Positions 1 to 9,327 of a stretch of 64,000 nt of DNA are shown here, piece by piece (positions within the stretch are counted from its first letter, which is position 1; each line of letters opens with the position of its first letter). The stretch comes from Porphyra umbilicalis. Lineage: Eukaryota; Rhodophyta; Bangiophyceae; Bangiales; Bangiaceae. The notes beneath the pieces were generated by a model, which did not search any database, was not told the origin of the DNA, and saw only the letters and a list, made by a program, of their open reading frames with translations. Made by a program: the position numbers and the translations under genes. The stretch lies in NCBI GenBank assembly GCA_002049455.2, contig KV918867.1, forward strand, positions 159,990 to 223,989. Reading direction: 5' to 3'.

Positions 1-274
1 GCAAATGAAACTATGACCCTCGCCCGACTGTCTACCCACGACCTGCTGCCTCCACTTCCATCTCCCTCCAAGCAAATTTATGAGTCGCGCCTGTGTCACC
101 ACCTGCCGCTTTCCCCCCCCTTTCGCCTTCATGCATTCTTTCGAAGCCGTATTTCTTGGTCCTCTTGTAGCCCCAATTGGTTCTTTCATCCCCCCAGTCT
201 CCTGGTGTGAGCGTGTCCCGCTCGGGGTGCTGCAGCTCCCACCAGTTTCAGACGCTCGTTTTCAACGACTTGGT
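1..274. other. Unassigned left edge
   Basis: No recognisable gene or repeat is seen here. It lies just 3' of the pogo transposase remnant and should contain the 3' end of that transposon, but the terminal repeat of the second pogo copy (beginning CAGTGCGTCTCC) is not found, so this end is either diverged or lies outside the window. Confidence 0.3.
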
Positions 275-538
275 TTATTCCGCATCCCCAGACGACCCAT
301 TCGCGTCCTCCAAGGCCCCACCTGGTTGGAAAACAATCAAATCAGCTGTGTCTACGATGGCGTCCTCCTCGTCCTCTGCCACAAACCAAGCACGCATGCC
401 CTCCCGCGCGTCATCCTCTGTCACCCCTCCCACCACCTCCTGTCCAAGAGAAGTCCCCCGCAGAAGAGAAAGCACCTCATTCACATCATCCTCCACACTG
501 GAAAAACCCTACCGGTAATCGGCGTGCAGTGCCACTAC
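275..538 (-). pseudogene. pogo/Tigger transposase, C-terminal fragment
   Basis: This is the third piece of the nested pogo-type transposase. It reads through residues like DDVNEVLSLLRGTSLG, which align with DDVNVMLELMQGTSLG at the C-terminus of the second pogo copy at 14831. The alignment continues upstream across VALHADYR, where one in-frame TAG replaces the codon after YR. The frame is separated from the middle fragment only by the solo LTR at 544-1016, whose AGAGG target duplication sits exactly at the break. Pogo-family proteins end in a variable tail beyond the DDE domain, so no catalytic residue is expected here. The call rests on the within-window paralogue, and I am fairly sure of it. 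Confidence 0.75.
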
Positions 539-543
539 AGAGG

Positions 544-1016
544 TGTAGTACTACGCCTGGGGCGTTGTACTCGTGGCTGTTGGCGCTGGTGCGCGGGAGC
601 CGGGGGACCGGTGGTGTGTCGCCTTTGTGGCTTGCCGCTGCGGCTTGTGAACGCCTGCGGCGCACCTGTCCGGGTGAGCTCACCGCATTGTCGTGTGCTG
701 ACAGTGGGGCGGGTTAATCCAGATTGGGTAGTGTCATGCATTGGAGGGAATTATCTGCATCGTAGGTATTTGGCAGCGCGGGACCGGGCCAACTAGTGGC
801 CCCGGTCCCCGCGCAGCGGTTTCCGCCCTTTTAGGACGAAGGGCGACGACGGTGGGAGGCACCGTCGTCGCCGGCAAGTAAACCGTGCCTGTTTGTCTTG
901 GCGTTTCGGTCGGCCTGACTTCCTGGACCTCGAGTCCCATAGCGGGTGACGCACGAGCGGCTAGGACGGCCGGTACTTCCCTCCTCTCCGAGGTGATCGC
1001 GATTCATTGTACTACA
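544..1016. mobile_element. Solo LTR, family A (473 bp)
   Basis: The sequence begins TGTAGTACTACG and ends CATTGTACTACA, so the LTR ends are an inverted TGTAGTAC/GTACTACA pair. It is flanked on both sides by the 5-bp duplication AGAGG (539-543 and 1017-1021). A same-orientation copy of the same length lies at 7784-8256. The flanking transposase frame continues across the insertion, so this is a solo LTR and not one end of a full-length element. No internal coding region of this family is present in the window. Confidence 0.85.
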
Positions 1017-1021
1017 AGAGG

Positions 1022-2448
1022 CATTCATGAAAACAGGCAAAATAGTCGACTTCACCCAACATTGCACAATGGACTCGCTCGTTACCTTGTCGCACTCCTC
1101 GGAAATAAAAGTTGCGGCATCAAGGAGGTGGGCCTGGCCGCGCCCAGCCAGTCCGCAATTCCGGGCCGGTCGCGGCTCCTGGTCCGGCGGGGGGAGGACG
1201 GCGGCCAAAAGGCTTGCCTGTGCCTGGGCATCGGCGTCCTCGTCCATGACCTCAAGCCCGGCCAACCGCGGCGCGCCGTACTCCTACAGAACGTCTGTTA
1301 TCAAGTTAACCCACAGCTCGACATTCTCGGCGCGGAAGCCAAATGGTGGCGGTGGGGGAGTGCGCTGCAGGGCAATCGGTGGAGTTGATGGGGGGGGGGT
1401 GGGGGGAGTGGGGGGAGGTCGGGGGGGGGGGGGGGAGTGGGAGAAGGTCGAGGCGGCGGGTCCGGGGGTGGCGGCGGATCCAGCGGCACAGGAAACCGCT
1501 GCACCAGGATAGCCAATAGGCCTCGTTTGTAGCGGCGCTTGAGCGCCGCAATCACGCCAGCGTCCATCGGCTGGTAGACGGCCGTGGTGTTGGGGGGAAG
1601 ATAAAAGATCTTGACGTCGTCGGCCATTAGTTCCACGTCGTGCGTTGAAGAGTTGTCCATAATCAGGGCGCATTTCGCACCCCGGTGTCGCTCCTGCACC
1701 GCCGGCAGGAATACAGTATTCCACCACCGAGCGTAGACGAGTTTGTCCATCCACGCCCTTCTTTGGTCGAAGTAGGGGAGCGGACACTCGTTTCCGTCCC
1801 CGCGGAAGCATAGAATGTTGGCAGCCTCGCCAATTATGGCCACGGGGAGCTTGTGGGTGCCAGTCGCGTTGGTGCACAGGACAAGAGTGACGCGGTCCAT
1901 ACGCCGCATGGCCTTCGTTCCCCGCGCACGCCTGCGGTCCTTCCGGGGCACATAGGAGCGCGACGGGAGGCAGCGGGAGAGCAGCCCCGTATCGTCCATG
2001 TTGTAGATGCGGTCCGGGGGGAAGCCGCTAGCCGGCGCCGGATCTCCTCCACCGCGGCAGCGGCCGCCACCAAGTTGACAGATCCCGCGTGGCCGTGCAT
2101 GGCCACATTCCAGATGTCAACCCGCTTAAGGAAGCCCCGTGTCCAGCCATGGCTCGCCGGAAACCCGATATGGTCGAGACGACCAGCAATCATCGTCGCT
2201 GCTTCTTGGAACAGCGCGGTGGGGATCGGTATTCGACGATGACCAAGTGCATAAACGGCTAGATACCTTTTGTACACTAGTGCGTCGAATTTCGGCCACT
2301 TTGCCTCCCGAGGGTTATTGCGGCGCAGTGTGCACGCATCATCAGGCATCGCCCGGTAGACCGCCGCCGCCGTCATAATATTTTGGCTTTGCGCTTGGTC
2401 ACAGGAACAGGCAGCTGCCGCAAAACCACAGACCATGAAACTTGACCA
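1022..2448 (-). pseudogene. pogo/Tigger transposase, central CENP-B and DDE fragment
   Basis: This is the middle part of a DNA transposase, read right to left. From about 2448 the frame gives the end of the N-terminal helix-turn-helix (SWSVVLRQLPVPVTK, matching TWSSVLAALPTGISK in the other copy). A CENP-B type DNA-binding domain follows (WPKFDALVYKRYLA to GFPASHGWTRGFLKR). The DDE_1 core then carries three acidic sites: IYNMDDTGL, LIMDNSSTH and YQPMDAGVIAALKRRYKRG. A frameshift lies in the C-run near 2018-2022. A second shift follows the core in a long proline-coding C/G tract (about 1385-1440). The product would cut and paste a TA-flanked transposon, but this copy is dead. Its right end is cut by the Copia insertion. 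Confidence 0.85.
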
Positions 2449-2453
2449 TCCCG

Positions 2454-2851
2454 TGTGAAGTGAGCGGTAGTTGGGTGGATGCGTTGCTTTACTCGAGAGC
2501 AGTCTGAGGCGCGAGGCCAGCAGGCTCTTAAACCCTCCGTGTGCCTCTCTCGCCACGTTCTGCCGGCGCACCCCCCGCCAGCGCAGTGCTCCCTCCCTTG
2601 GAAGGTACATGCTCTCACCACCCCACAAGTCGCGACGCCCCTCGATGACCCCACGAGAATCTTCTCGAGCTCAGCTCCAAAAGGAGCTGTCCTCAACATA
2701 CAAGTACAAGTAATTATATCACACACATACAGCAATGCATGACAATGGCACAGCCAAACAAGCCGATGACCGCATAAGTACTCCCGGAATTAGCCAGGCA
2801 GTCCGCGGTAACTCCGACTTACCTGCGCGGGCTTGGGGGGCTGCCTCCACA
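2454..2851 (-). repeat. Copia 3' LTR
   Basis: This is a direct copy of 7067-7464. On the plus strand it starts TGTGAAGTGAGC, immediately after the TCCCG target duplication. It ends near GCTGCCTCCACA, with the purine-rich minus-strand sequence CTGGGGAAGTG next to it as a polypurine-tract candidate. The right boundary is uncertain by 2 bp because the terminal CA is altered relative to the other LTR. Confidence 0.88.
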
Positions 2852-2999
2852 CTTCCCCAGCGCCTCACAGTCCGCGCCATGGACGCTGCGTCACGGCCAC
2901 AGCCCGTCCCGACCAGTGCGAGATTTTCCGCCAACATCCGCGGTCGAGAAAAAAAAAACGGCGAAGTCGATCTCATCAACTTGGCCGAAATCGGCTCGA

Positions 3000-3594
3000 T
3001 TTTCTGGGAGCAGGAGGTCTACAGCTCCCAGCGAGTCGAGCCGGTTTCGGCCTTGTAAAATCGACCTCCGCCGGAATCGCGAAAATCACCACTGACGTGA
3101 AGCAGACGTCGAGGTGACTACAGCGCACCCGAGCGCGTCTCGAACGGAGACGATCGGGCGCATCGGCGGCCCGTCAAAGTCTGCTCGCTGGGAGCAGTAG
3201 GCCTACTGCTCGCGGCGAAAATCGGGGCCCACTCCTTCCGGCCAAAATTGACCAAATTCGACTTGCACCAAAATCGACTCGTGCCCGTCGGGAGCAGGAG
3301 GCCTACTGCTCCCGGCCAAACGCGACTTGCACAAATTATAGACAAGGGCGACCACCGCGAACCCGCGGCTGCGCCACTGGACGTCCGCAGTGGCGCCGCA
3401 GCGCCCCAGGACGGTCCCCACCGGCCGTCCCCCGAGTCTTCGGCCCGCGCAACCGCGCCTCATTTCCGGTTCCACGCAAGTGGACGGTAGCGCAACCGTC
3501 CACAGCCGACACCGGCCCGCAGCAAAGTCGACGGGGGTAGCTGCCGCGAAACCGGGGCTGCGCCACTGGACGCCACCAGTGGCGCCGTGGCGTC
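3000..3594. repeat. Hairpin-rich noncoding region of the Copia element
   Basis: Between the RNase H stop and the 3' LTR the element carries repeated palindromes. Three related hairpins of the form GGGAGCAGgAGGCCTACTGCTCCC lie near 3006-3030, 3188-3211 and 3288-3314. Two longer hairpins with stem GCTGCGCCACTGG / CCAGTGGCGCCG lie near 3366-3402 and 3548-3588. No open frame fits the family here. It may be a structured 3' untranslated region or remnant tandem duplications. Confidence 0.6.
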
Positions 3595-4438
3595 TCAGCA
3601 CTCCTGCAACGGGGGGTCGCCAAGCTTGGCGCCCTGCGCAACCGCGCCCAGGTCTTCATCAACCCTGACGGCAGCCCGAAAAGCCGTGAACGCCGGCGAC
3701 GGCAGCGGCTTGGTGAGCCCATCCGCCGGCATTTCGACGCTCGGGAGGAAGTAGAAGGCCCTATCCCCACGCGCCTGGTAGTCGCGAACCATGTGGTAGG
3801 CGACGTCGACATGCTTGGTCCGCCCCGTCGCCTTGAGGTTGTTGACCAGGGCGAGACACGATTGGTTGTCCACCCCCATCGGCACGGCTGCGCCGACGCC
3901 GCCCAAAGCCGACAGCAGCTTGCGTAGCCACAGCGCCTCCTTGGTCGCCATCGCGGCGGCCACGTACTCGGCCTCGGCCGTCGAGATGGCCACGGTCGAT
4001 TGGCGCTTACTTGCCCACGCAATCGCCCCGCCATTGCAGGTGAAAACGAAGCCGGTTGTCGACCGACGACCGTCGATGTCGCCGGCCCAGTCGGCGTCGA
4101 CAAACCCTTGCAGCAGCTCGCTGCCGCTGTAGACCAAACCCAGGCGAGTCGTCCCGCGCAGGCAGCGCAGAACCCGTTTGGCCGCGCGCATGTGGTCCTC
4201 CTCAGGGCAGGACATGAAGCGCGACAGCACCCCCACGGCAAAGGCGATGTCTGGCCTTGTCGTGGTAGACAGGGAGAGGAGGGAGCCGACCAACTCGGCG
4301 TAGCGGTTGCTCTCTGGCAGAAGGCCCTCCCCTGTCTTGGTCAGCTTGACCCCCGACGCCATCGGCGTGCTTTTTTAGCGTCGCATTGTCCATCCCAAAC
4401 GCCTCCAGTAGCGTCGCGGTGTGCCCCGGGTTGCTCAA
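3595..4438 (-). pseudogene. Copia pol, RNase H domain
   Basis: This is the C-terminal part of Copia polyprotein, which degrades the RNA strand during reverse transcription. Copia RNase H landmarks appear in order: RYAELVGSLLSL, RPDIAFAVGVLSRFM, VDADWAGD, STAEAEY, DNQSC, TKHVDVAYH and PADGLTKPL. The segment follows the TAG stop at 4448-4450 in the same frame as the reverse transcriptase. It then shifts frame by one base in the A-run at about 4370-4376 (reading LKK then TPMASGVKL). The 255 codons after the shift are open to the natural end at 3595. Apart from the stop and the shift, the domain looks well preserved. Confidence 0.9.
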
Positions 4439-4447
4439 CGTCAGAGT

Positions 4448-6079
4448 CTAGGCCGCCCGGTTGCGCATGACCTTCATGCCGATAAAGTCCTTGACCTCCC
4501 CCATGTCGCGCACCTCAAACTTGGCAGACACGGAGCGCTTGACTGCCTCGACCCCAGCCAGCTTCTCGCCTGCCACGATAAGGTCGTCGACGTACACGAG
4601 AATGAAGATGCACCCGTGCACGGGGTGGTGCCACTCATAGAGGCACGGGTCCATCTTGGACTGGACCGCCCCCATCTCTTTGAGCTCTTTTTCGAGCTTG
4701 ATGCCCCACAGCCGCCTCGCCTGCTTTGTCCCGTAGAGCGCCAGGTTAAGCCGACACATCTCCTCCAGCCCCTCCGGTTCGACACCGTCGGGGAGTTCGA
4801 TGTACATCTCCTTGTCCGACTTGGCGTTGAGGAAGGCTGTCTTGACGTCGACACAGTGAATCTCCCAGCCCATGGCTGCCGACACAGAAAAGAGAGCACG
4901 TGTCGTGGCCGTGTTGGGTACCGGAGCCCACGTCTCGTCAAAGTCTCGTCCGGGCACCTGGTTGAACCCTTGGGCCACGAGTCCAGCCTTGTAGCGCGTC
5001 AGCTTGCCCTCTGCCTCGTGCTTGATGTCGAACACGAATCGCGTCTTGATGGCCTTGTGATTCTTGTTGTTCCCCTTGGTCTTGGACCAGGTGAGGAGGG
5101 GTGTCTTGGCGTCGACATAGTGAATCTCCCAGCCCATGGCTGCCGACACAGAAAAGAGAGCACGTGTCGTGGCCGCGTTGGGTACCGGAGCCCACGTCTC
5201 GTCAAAGTCTCGTCCGGGCACCTGGTTGAACCCTTGGGCCACGAGTCCAGCCTTGTAGCGCGTCAGCTTGCCCTCTGCCTCGTGCTTGATGTCGAACACG
5301 AATCGCGTCTTGATGGCCTTGTGATTCTTGTTGTTCCCCTTGGTCTTGGACCAGGTGAGGAGGGGTGTCTTGACGTCGACATAGTGAATTTCCCAGCCCA
5401 TGGCTGCCGACACAGAAAAGAGAGCACGTGTCGTGGCCGCGTTGGGTACCGGAGCCCACGTCTCGTCAAAGTCTCGTCCGGGCACCTGGTTGAACCCTTG
5501 GGCCACGAGTCCAGCCTTGTAGCGCGTCAGCTTGCCCTCCGCGTCGTGCTTGATGTCGAACACGAATCGCGTCTTGATGGCCTTGTGATTCTTGTTGTTC
5601 CCCTTGGTCTTAGACCATGTGCCAAGGTCCTTGTGTGCTGCCACCTCTTCCTTAATGGCCTGCTTCCACAGCGGCCATTCAGGACGAGCGCGCGCCTCCT
5701 TCTCGTTTGCAGGCGGCTTGTGCAAGTCCCAGCCCGCCTCAGCCGCGGAAGCGTTACCTCTTGCCAAGTGCGCCTTGCGTTCCTTCTCCCACCATGTGAC
5801 CTTGGGAGCTGGCTTGCGCTTCTAGCGACGAGGCCCCGGTGTGACGCTGTCACTGGCCGCAGGTGCTTGAGAAGTTGCAGGTGTCGAGCCACCGACGCCG
5901 CCCTCGACCTCCTCCTGGCTATCGCCAGCAAAGGAAGGAGGATCGACTTCGTTGTCGCTGTCAGAGGTGTCGTCGGGGGAGTATTCGTCCTCTCGCTCGC
6001 CTTCTGCGCCGAGCATGTCCATTGCCCCTTCCGTGGCTCCATCCTTGTCGCCGTCATGCTCCCGGTATTGGCAGTACAA
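4448..6079 (-). pseudogene. Copia pol, acidic linker and reverse transcriptase with internal triplication
   Basis: Codons 6079-5825 give the acidic Ser/Asp/Glu-rich linker that normally lies between integrase and reverse transcriptase (DDTSDSDNEVDPPS). An in-frame TAG at 5822-5824 is followed by the reverse transcriptase frame: WPLWKQAIKEEVAAH, RFVFDIKH, RYKAGLVAQGF, then DVKTAFLN and the active-site box YVDDL. The segment from TWSKTKG to DVKTPLL occurs three times in frame with an 88-codon period, so the fingers region is triplicated and only the last unit runs into the true DVKTAFLN motif. Integrase and protease are absent upstream. The frame ends in TAG at 4448. The call as Copia polymerase is secure, and activity is very unlikely. 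Confidence 0.92.
4838..5616. repeat. Tandem triplication, 264-bp unit, inside the Copia RT
   Basis: Three near-identical 264-bp units follow one another (about 4838-5101, 5102-5365 and 5366-5616 plus a junction). Each contains the words GAGCCCACGTCTCGTC and GTGATTCTTGTTGTTCCCC on the plus strand. 264 is divisible by three, so the reading frame is kept. The units differ at only a few bases, for example ACACAG versus ACATAG after GTCG, which suggests a recent expansion. Confidence 0.93.
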
Positions 6080-6909
6080 GCAGTGTAGGACAGAGCGGCA
6101 GCCGCGTGGGGACCGCCGCCATGACCGCCTTCACGGCAACCACCGCCATGCTTGCCCTTGCCCTTGGCCTCGTCCCCCTCCTTCATGTGGCAGTCGCGCT
6201 GCATATGTCCCTTCTTGTTGCAGTAGAAGCACACGACCGACTTCTTTTCAAACGGCTTCTTAGGCGCCGCTGCCGCAAAGGCTTGTGACTTGAAACTGCC
6301 AGAAGGCCCGGAAGCGCCGACAGAAATGCTCCGCTGCTCGACTTGAAGCAGCCTAGCCGTCACGTCCGACATGACGAGCTTAGTGTTCTTGTTCTCCAAC
6401 ACCGTCCTGAGCATCCCGTTCTCTGCCGGAAGCCCTGCCAGGACACGCAGCGCAAGTGTGTTGTCGTCCACCGGGATTCCGAGAATGGCGAGCTCGTCAT
6501 GGAGCATCTTGGCGCGCGACGCAAACTTGATGATGTTCTCGTCACCGCCCATCTTCAGGCTGCTCAGTTCGTCCATGAGCCGCAGCAGCTGCGCATTGTC
6601 TCGCGCCTCGAACATGACCTTGAGCGCGTCCCACGCCTCTTTGGCCGTGTCCACCGACGGGACCGTGTTGAGATGCACGGGCTTGACCGACATCTGGATG
6701 GTCGCCAGCGCCGCCTCGTTCATGGCGTCCCACGCGTCGACCACCGGGTCAGACTTCTTGTCGTCGGACAAAGATGCCGGTCGGTCCGTCACGACCGCCG
6801 CCCAGAGCTTCTCCTTCTTGAGCTGCGCACGCTGGTACGCTGCCCACACCATGTAGTCGTCGTCCAGCTGCGCAAACCGCGGGCCGCCATAGCAGCCGTG
6901 GTCTGCCAT
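6080..6909 (-). pseudogene. Copia gag (capsid plus zinc knuckle)
   Basis: This is the nucleocapsid precursor of the Copia element. From the ATG at 6909 it reads a Copia gag of the UBN2/retrotran_gag type, with landmarks WDAMNEAALATIQMS, AKEAWDALKVMFEAR, LLRLMDELSSLKM, FASRAKMLHDEL and ALRVLAGLPAE. It then reaches a basic segment and a CCHC zinc knuckle, CFYCNKKGHMQRDC. After a Gly/His-rich stretch the family frame ends near 6090 and continues in another frame as the pol linker, exactly where protease and integrase should begin. Gag itself looks intact, and the junction marks an internal deletion. Confidence 0.88.
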
Positions 6910-7052
6910 GTTGACGACCTCGGCGCCGCACAGAGCCGCACTAACGACTTAGGGAGCAAAACACGCCCGCCAAACGCTGGAACACACCGCGATCCCCGCG
7001 ACGTCGTCTCGCCAGCGACCGCAAGGAAGACGACGGTTACCACCAGCGACAG

Positions 7053-7066
7053 CTGGGCCCATAACC
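7053..7066 (-). promoter_or_regulatory. Copia primer-binding site (initiator tRNA anticodon arm)
   Basis: On the minus strand GGTTATGGGCCCAG directly follows the 5' LTR. Its complement CTGGGCCCATAACC is the anticodon arm of initiator tRNA-Met, including the CAU anticodon. Priming by this internal region, from a half-tRNA, is established for Drosophila copia and yeast Ty5. The identical 14 bases recur at 49368-49381. Confidence 0.82.
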
Positions 7067-7464
7067 TGTGAAGTGAGCGGTAGTTCGGTGGATGCGTTGC
7101 TTTACTCGAGAGCGGTCTGAGGCGCGAGGCCAGCAGGCTCTTAAACCCTCCATGTGCCTCTCTCGCCACGTTCTGCCGGCGCACCCCCCGCCAGCGCAGT
7201 GCTCCCTCCCTTGGAAGGTATATGCTCGCACCACCCCATAAATCGCGACGCCCCTCGATGACCCCACGCAAATCTCCCCGAACTCAGCTCCAAAAGGAAC
7301 TGCCCTCAATACACAAGTACAAGTAATTACATCACACACATACAGAAATGCATGATAATGGCAAAGCCGAACAAGCCGATGACCGCATAACTACTCCCGG
7401 AATTAGCCAGGCAGTCCGCGGTAACTCCGACTTACCTGCGCGGGCTTGGGGGGCTGCCTCAGCA
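7067..7464 (-). repeat. Copia 5' LTR (398 bp)
   Basis: This direct repeat of 2454-2851 starts TGTGAAGTGAGC and ends CTGCCTCAGCA on the plus strand. The TCCCG target duplication follows at 7465-7469 and the primer-binding site is adjacent on the left. As the 5' LTR of a leftward element it should hold the promoter, but no motif stands out clearly enough to name. Confidence 0.9.
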
Positions 7465-7469
7465 TCCCG

Positions 7470-7783
7470 GAGACGAATGATCTGCTTTTTTGCACGGATC
7501 GAAATCTCCTGGCGCAGCATACGCCGCCGCCTTCCCGCCGCCAGGATGGCTGGCCGGGGTCCGTTTGGTTCTGCCGCCTGGTACTCATGCCTTGATTGGC
7601 GCTCCCTCGCCGCCACGAGGCCCTCGCACGTCGCCGCGGCCGCTCTTGCCGCGTCCGTGGTAGCATGCGGCCGCTCCTGCATCAAATGTGGTACAGCCCT
7701 GTCAAACGCAGCCTCAACCGTCGCTGCAATAGCACTGCCAGACGTGGATATGGGTGGGGAGGGGGCCAGGAATGTGATACTTG
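7470..7783 (-). pseudogene. pogo/Tigger transposase, N-terminal fragment
   Basis: This is the first piece of the nested pogo gene. Reading leftwards it passes through an Ala-rich segment (ATTDAARAAAATCEGLVAAR) and reaches ISIRAKKQIIRLRD, which matches ITIAVKKQICRLRS in the N-terminal helix-turn-helix of the second copy. It stops exactly at the Copia target duplication. No good ATG is seen before the LTR at 7784, so that insertion may have separated the start codon. This domain recognises the transposon ends in pogo elements. Confidence 0.72.
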
Positions 7784-8256
7784 TGTAGTACTACGCCTGG
7801 GGCGTTGTACTCGTGGCTGTTGGCGCTGGTGCGCGAAAGCCAGGGGACCGGTGGTCTGTCGCCTTCGTGGCTTGCCGCTGCGGCTTGTGAACGCCTGCGG
7901 CGCACCTGTCCGGGTGAGCTCACCGGATTGTCGTGTGCTGACAGCTGGGCGAGTTGATCCAGATTGGGTAGTGTCATGCATTGGAGGAAATTATCTGCAT
8001 CGTAGGTATTGGGCAGCGCGGGACCGGGCCAACTAGTGGCCGCGGTCCCCGCGCAGCGCTTTCCGCCCTCTTAGGACGAAGGACGACGACGGTAGGAGGC
8101 ACCGTCGTCGCCGGCAATTAAACCGTGCCTCTTTGTCTTGGCGTTTCGGTCGGCCTGACTTCCTGGACCTCGAGTCCCATAGCGGGTGACGCACGAGCGG
8201 CTAGGACGGCCGGTACATCCTTCCTCTCAGAGGTGATCGCGATTCATTGTACTACA
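7784..8256. mobile_element. Solo LTR, family A, second copy (473 bp)
   Basis: Same length, orientation and TGTAGTAC...GTACTACA ends as the copy at 544-1016, with scattered substitutions. The flanking pentamers are ACTTG and ATTAG, which do not match, so the duplication is mutated or the copy was rearranged. It interrupts or borders the 5' end of the pogo gene. Confidence 0.8.
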
Positions 8257-8595
8257 ATTAGGGGGGGTGGCCGGCGGATCCGACATCATTGGTAGGATGG
8301 GAACGGGGGGGGATGGGGGCGGGAGGGGGGGGGGGCTGCGGACAGAGATGGTCCGGGCGACGACGACGGTCGGATTGGTGGTAGGTGGGCGCGACCACAG
8401 CTGTCGCGGTCGCCGTCGAATATTTAAATATGGCCATTATTGGAATTGCAGGCGAGTAACTCGGTTGATAAGTCACCATTCCAATGGGTATGAGAACGAT
8501 CGCAGAGGTCGTAGGAGCACCATCGGTCGACCTGCTTCTGCTGCTAGGCACCAGTGCCCAAGAAAAGATGTCACAGAAATGGAGAAAGACTGTAC
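8257..8595. other. G-rich spacer, no gene
   Basis: The stretch contains several G homopolymers (for example near 8306-8335) and an AT-rich patch, AATATTTAAATATGG, at about 8420-8434. It may be the leader of the pogo transposon. No coding sequence or terminal repeat could be assigned. Confidence 0.4.
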
Positions 8596-9275
8596 TGGGG
8601 TGTTCATCGGGGTGTTACTTGGGGAAATCCTCGGGGTGTTACTTGGGGTGTTACTCGGGGTGTTCTAGGGATGTTAGTCGGGATCTTATTGGGGTGTTAC
8701 TCGGAGTGTCACCGGGGTGTTACCAATCTGGCACTGGGGGTGTTACCGGGGTGTGATTCGGGGTGTCACTCGGGGTGTTACACGGGGTGTTCCTCGCTGT
8801 CTTACCGGGATGTTACACGGCATGTTACCGTGGTGTTATTCGGGGTGTGACCGGGGTGTTACGAAGCTGTTACTTGGGGTGTTACCGTGGTGTTATTCGG
8901 GGTGTTACTCGGGATGTTAGTCGCGGTTTTACTCGAGGTGTTACCGGGATATTTCACGGTATGTTACCGTGGTTTTATTCGAGGTGTGACTGGGGTGTTA
9001 CCAAGCTGTTACTGGGGGTGTTTTCAGGAGGTTACTCGGGGTGTTTATCGTGGTGTCACTCGGGGTGTTACCTGGGTGTCGCTTGGGTCATTTTTCAGGG
9101 TGTTTCTCGGGGTGTTACCGGGGTGTTACTCGGGGTGTTAATAGGGGTGTTACCGGGGGTGTTTCTGGGTTTATACTGGGGCTGTTACTCGGAGTGTTAC
9201 TTGGGGTGCCACCGGGCTGCCACTGGTGGGGTTTCCGGGCTGCAACTTTTGGTGTTACTTGGAGTTCTGTCATTC
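8596..9275. repeat. GGGGTGTTACTC minisatellite
   Basis: About 680 bp consist of imperfect copies of a 10-12 bp unit with core GGGGTGTTAC, often alternating with TCGGGGTGTTACTTGG variants. The period drifts, so long frames stay open (encoding runs like GVTRGVTRGV), but these look like by-products of the repeat. Units decay towards both ends. Confidence 0.88.
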
Positions 9276-9327
9276 TGCTACCAGTCTGTGATAAGTTCGC
9301 TTTGCTTTTTGTTGGACTTCCCTGTAT

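Larger units (their letters stand above)
2454..7464 (-). mobile_element. Copia LTR retrotransposon inserted in the pogo gene
   Basis: The element is 5011 bp, transcribed leftwards and bounded by direct LTRs with TG...CA ends. It is flanked by an exact 5-bp target duplication, TCCCG (2449-2453 and 7465-7469). The host transposase reads IIRLRD on one side and SWSVVL on the other. In transcription order it has the 5' LTR (7067-7464), a primer-binding site (7053-7066), gag, an acidic linker, reverse transcriptase, RNase H, about 740 bp of hairpin-rich noncoding sequence, a purine-rich stretch near 2850-2862 and the 3' LTR. Protease and integrase are missing, and pol carries two in-frame stops plus a frameshift, so this copy is non-autonomous. 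The LTRs differ at roughly two dozen positions by eye. Confidence 0.93.

Noticed and set aside
544-8256. The two 473-bp direct repeats as LTRs of a single 7.7-kb element
   Set aside because: The left copy has its own AGAGG duplication on both sides and interrupts a pogo frame that continues beyond it, so it is a solo LTR.
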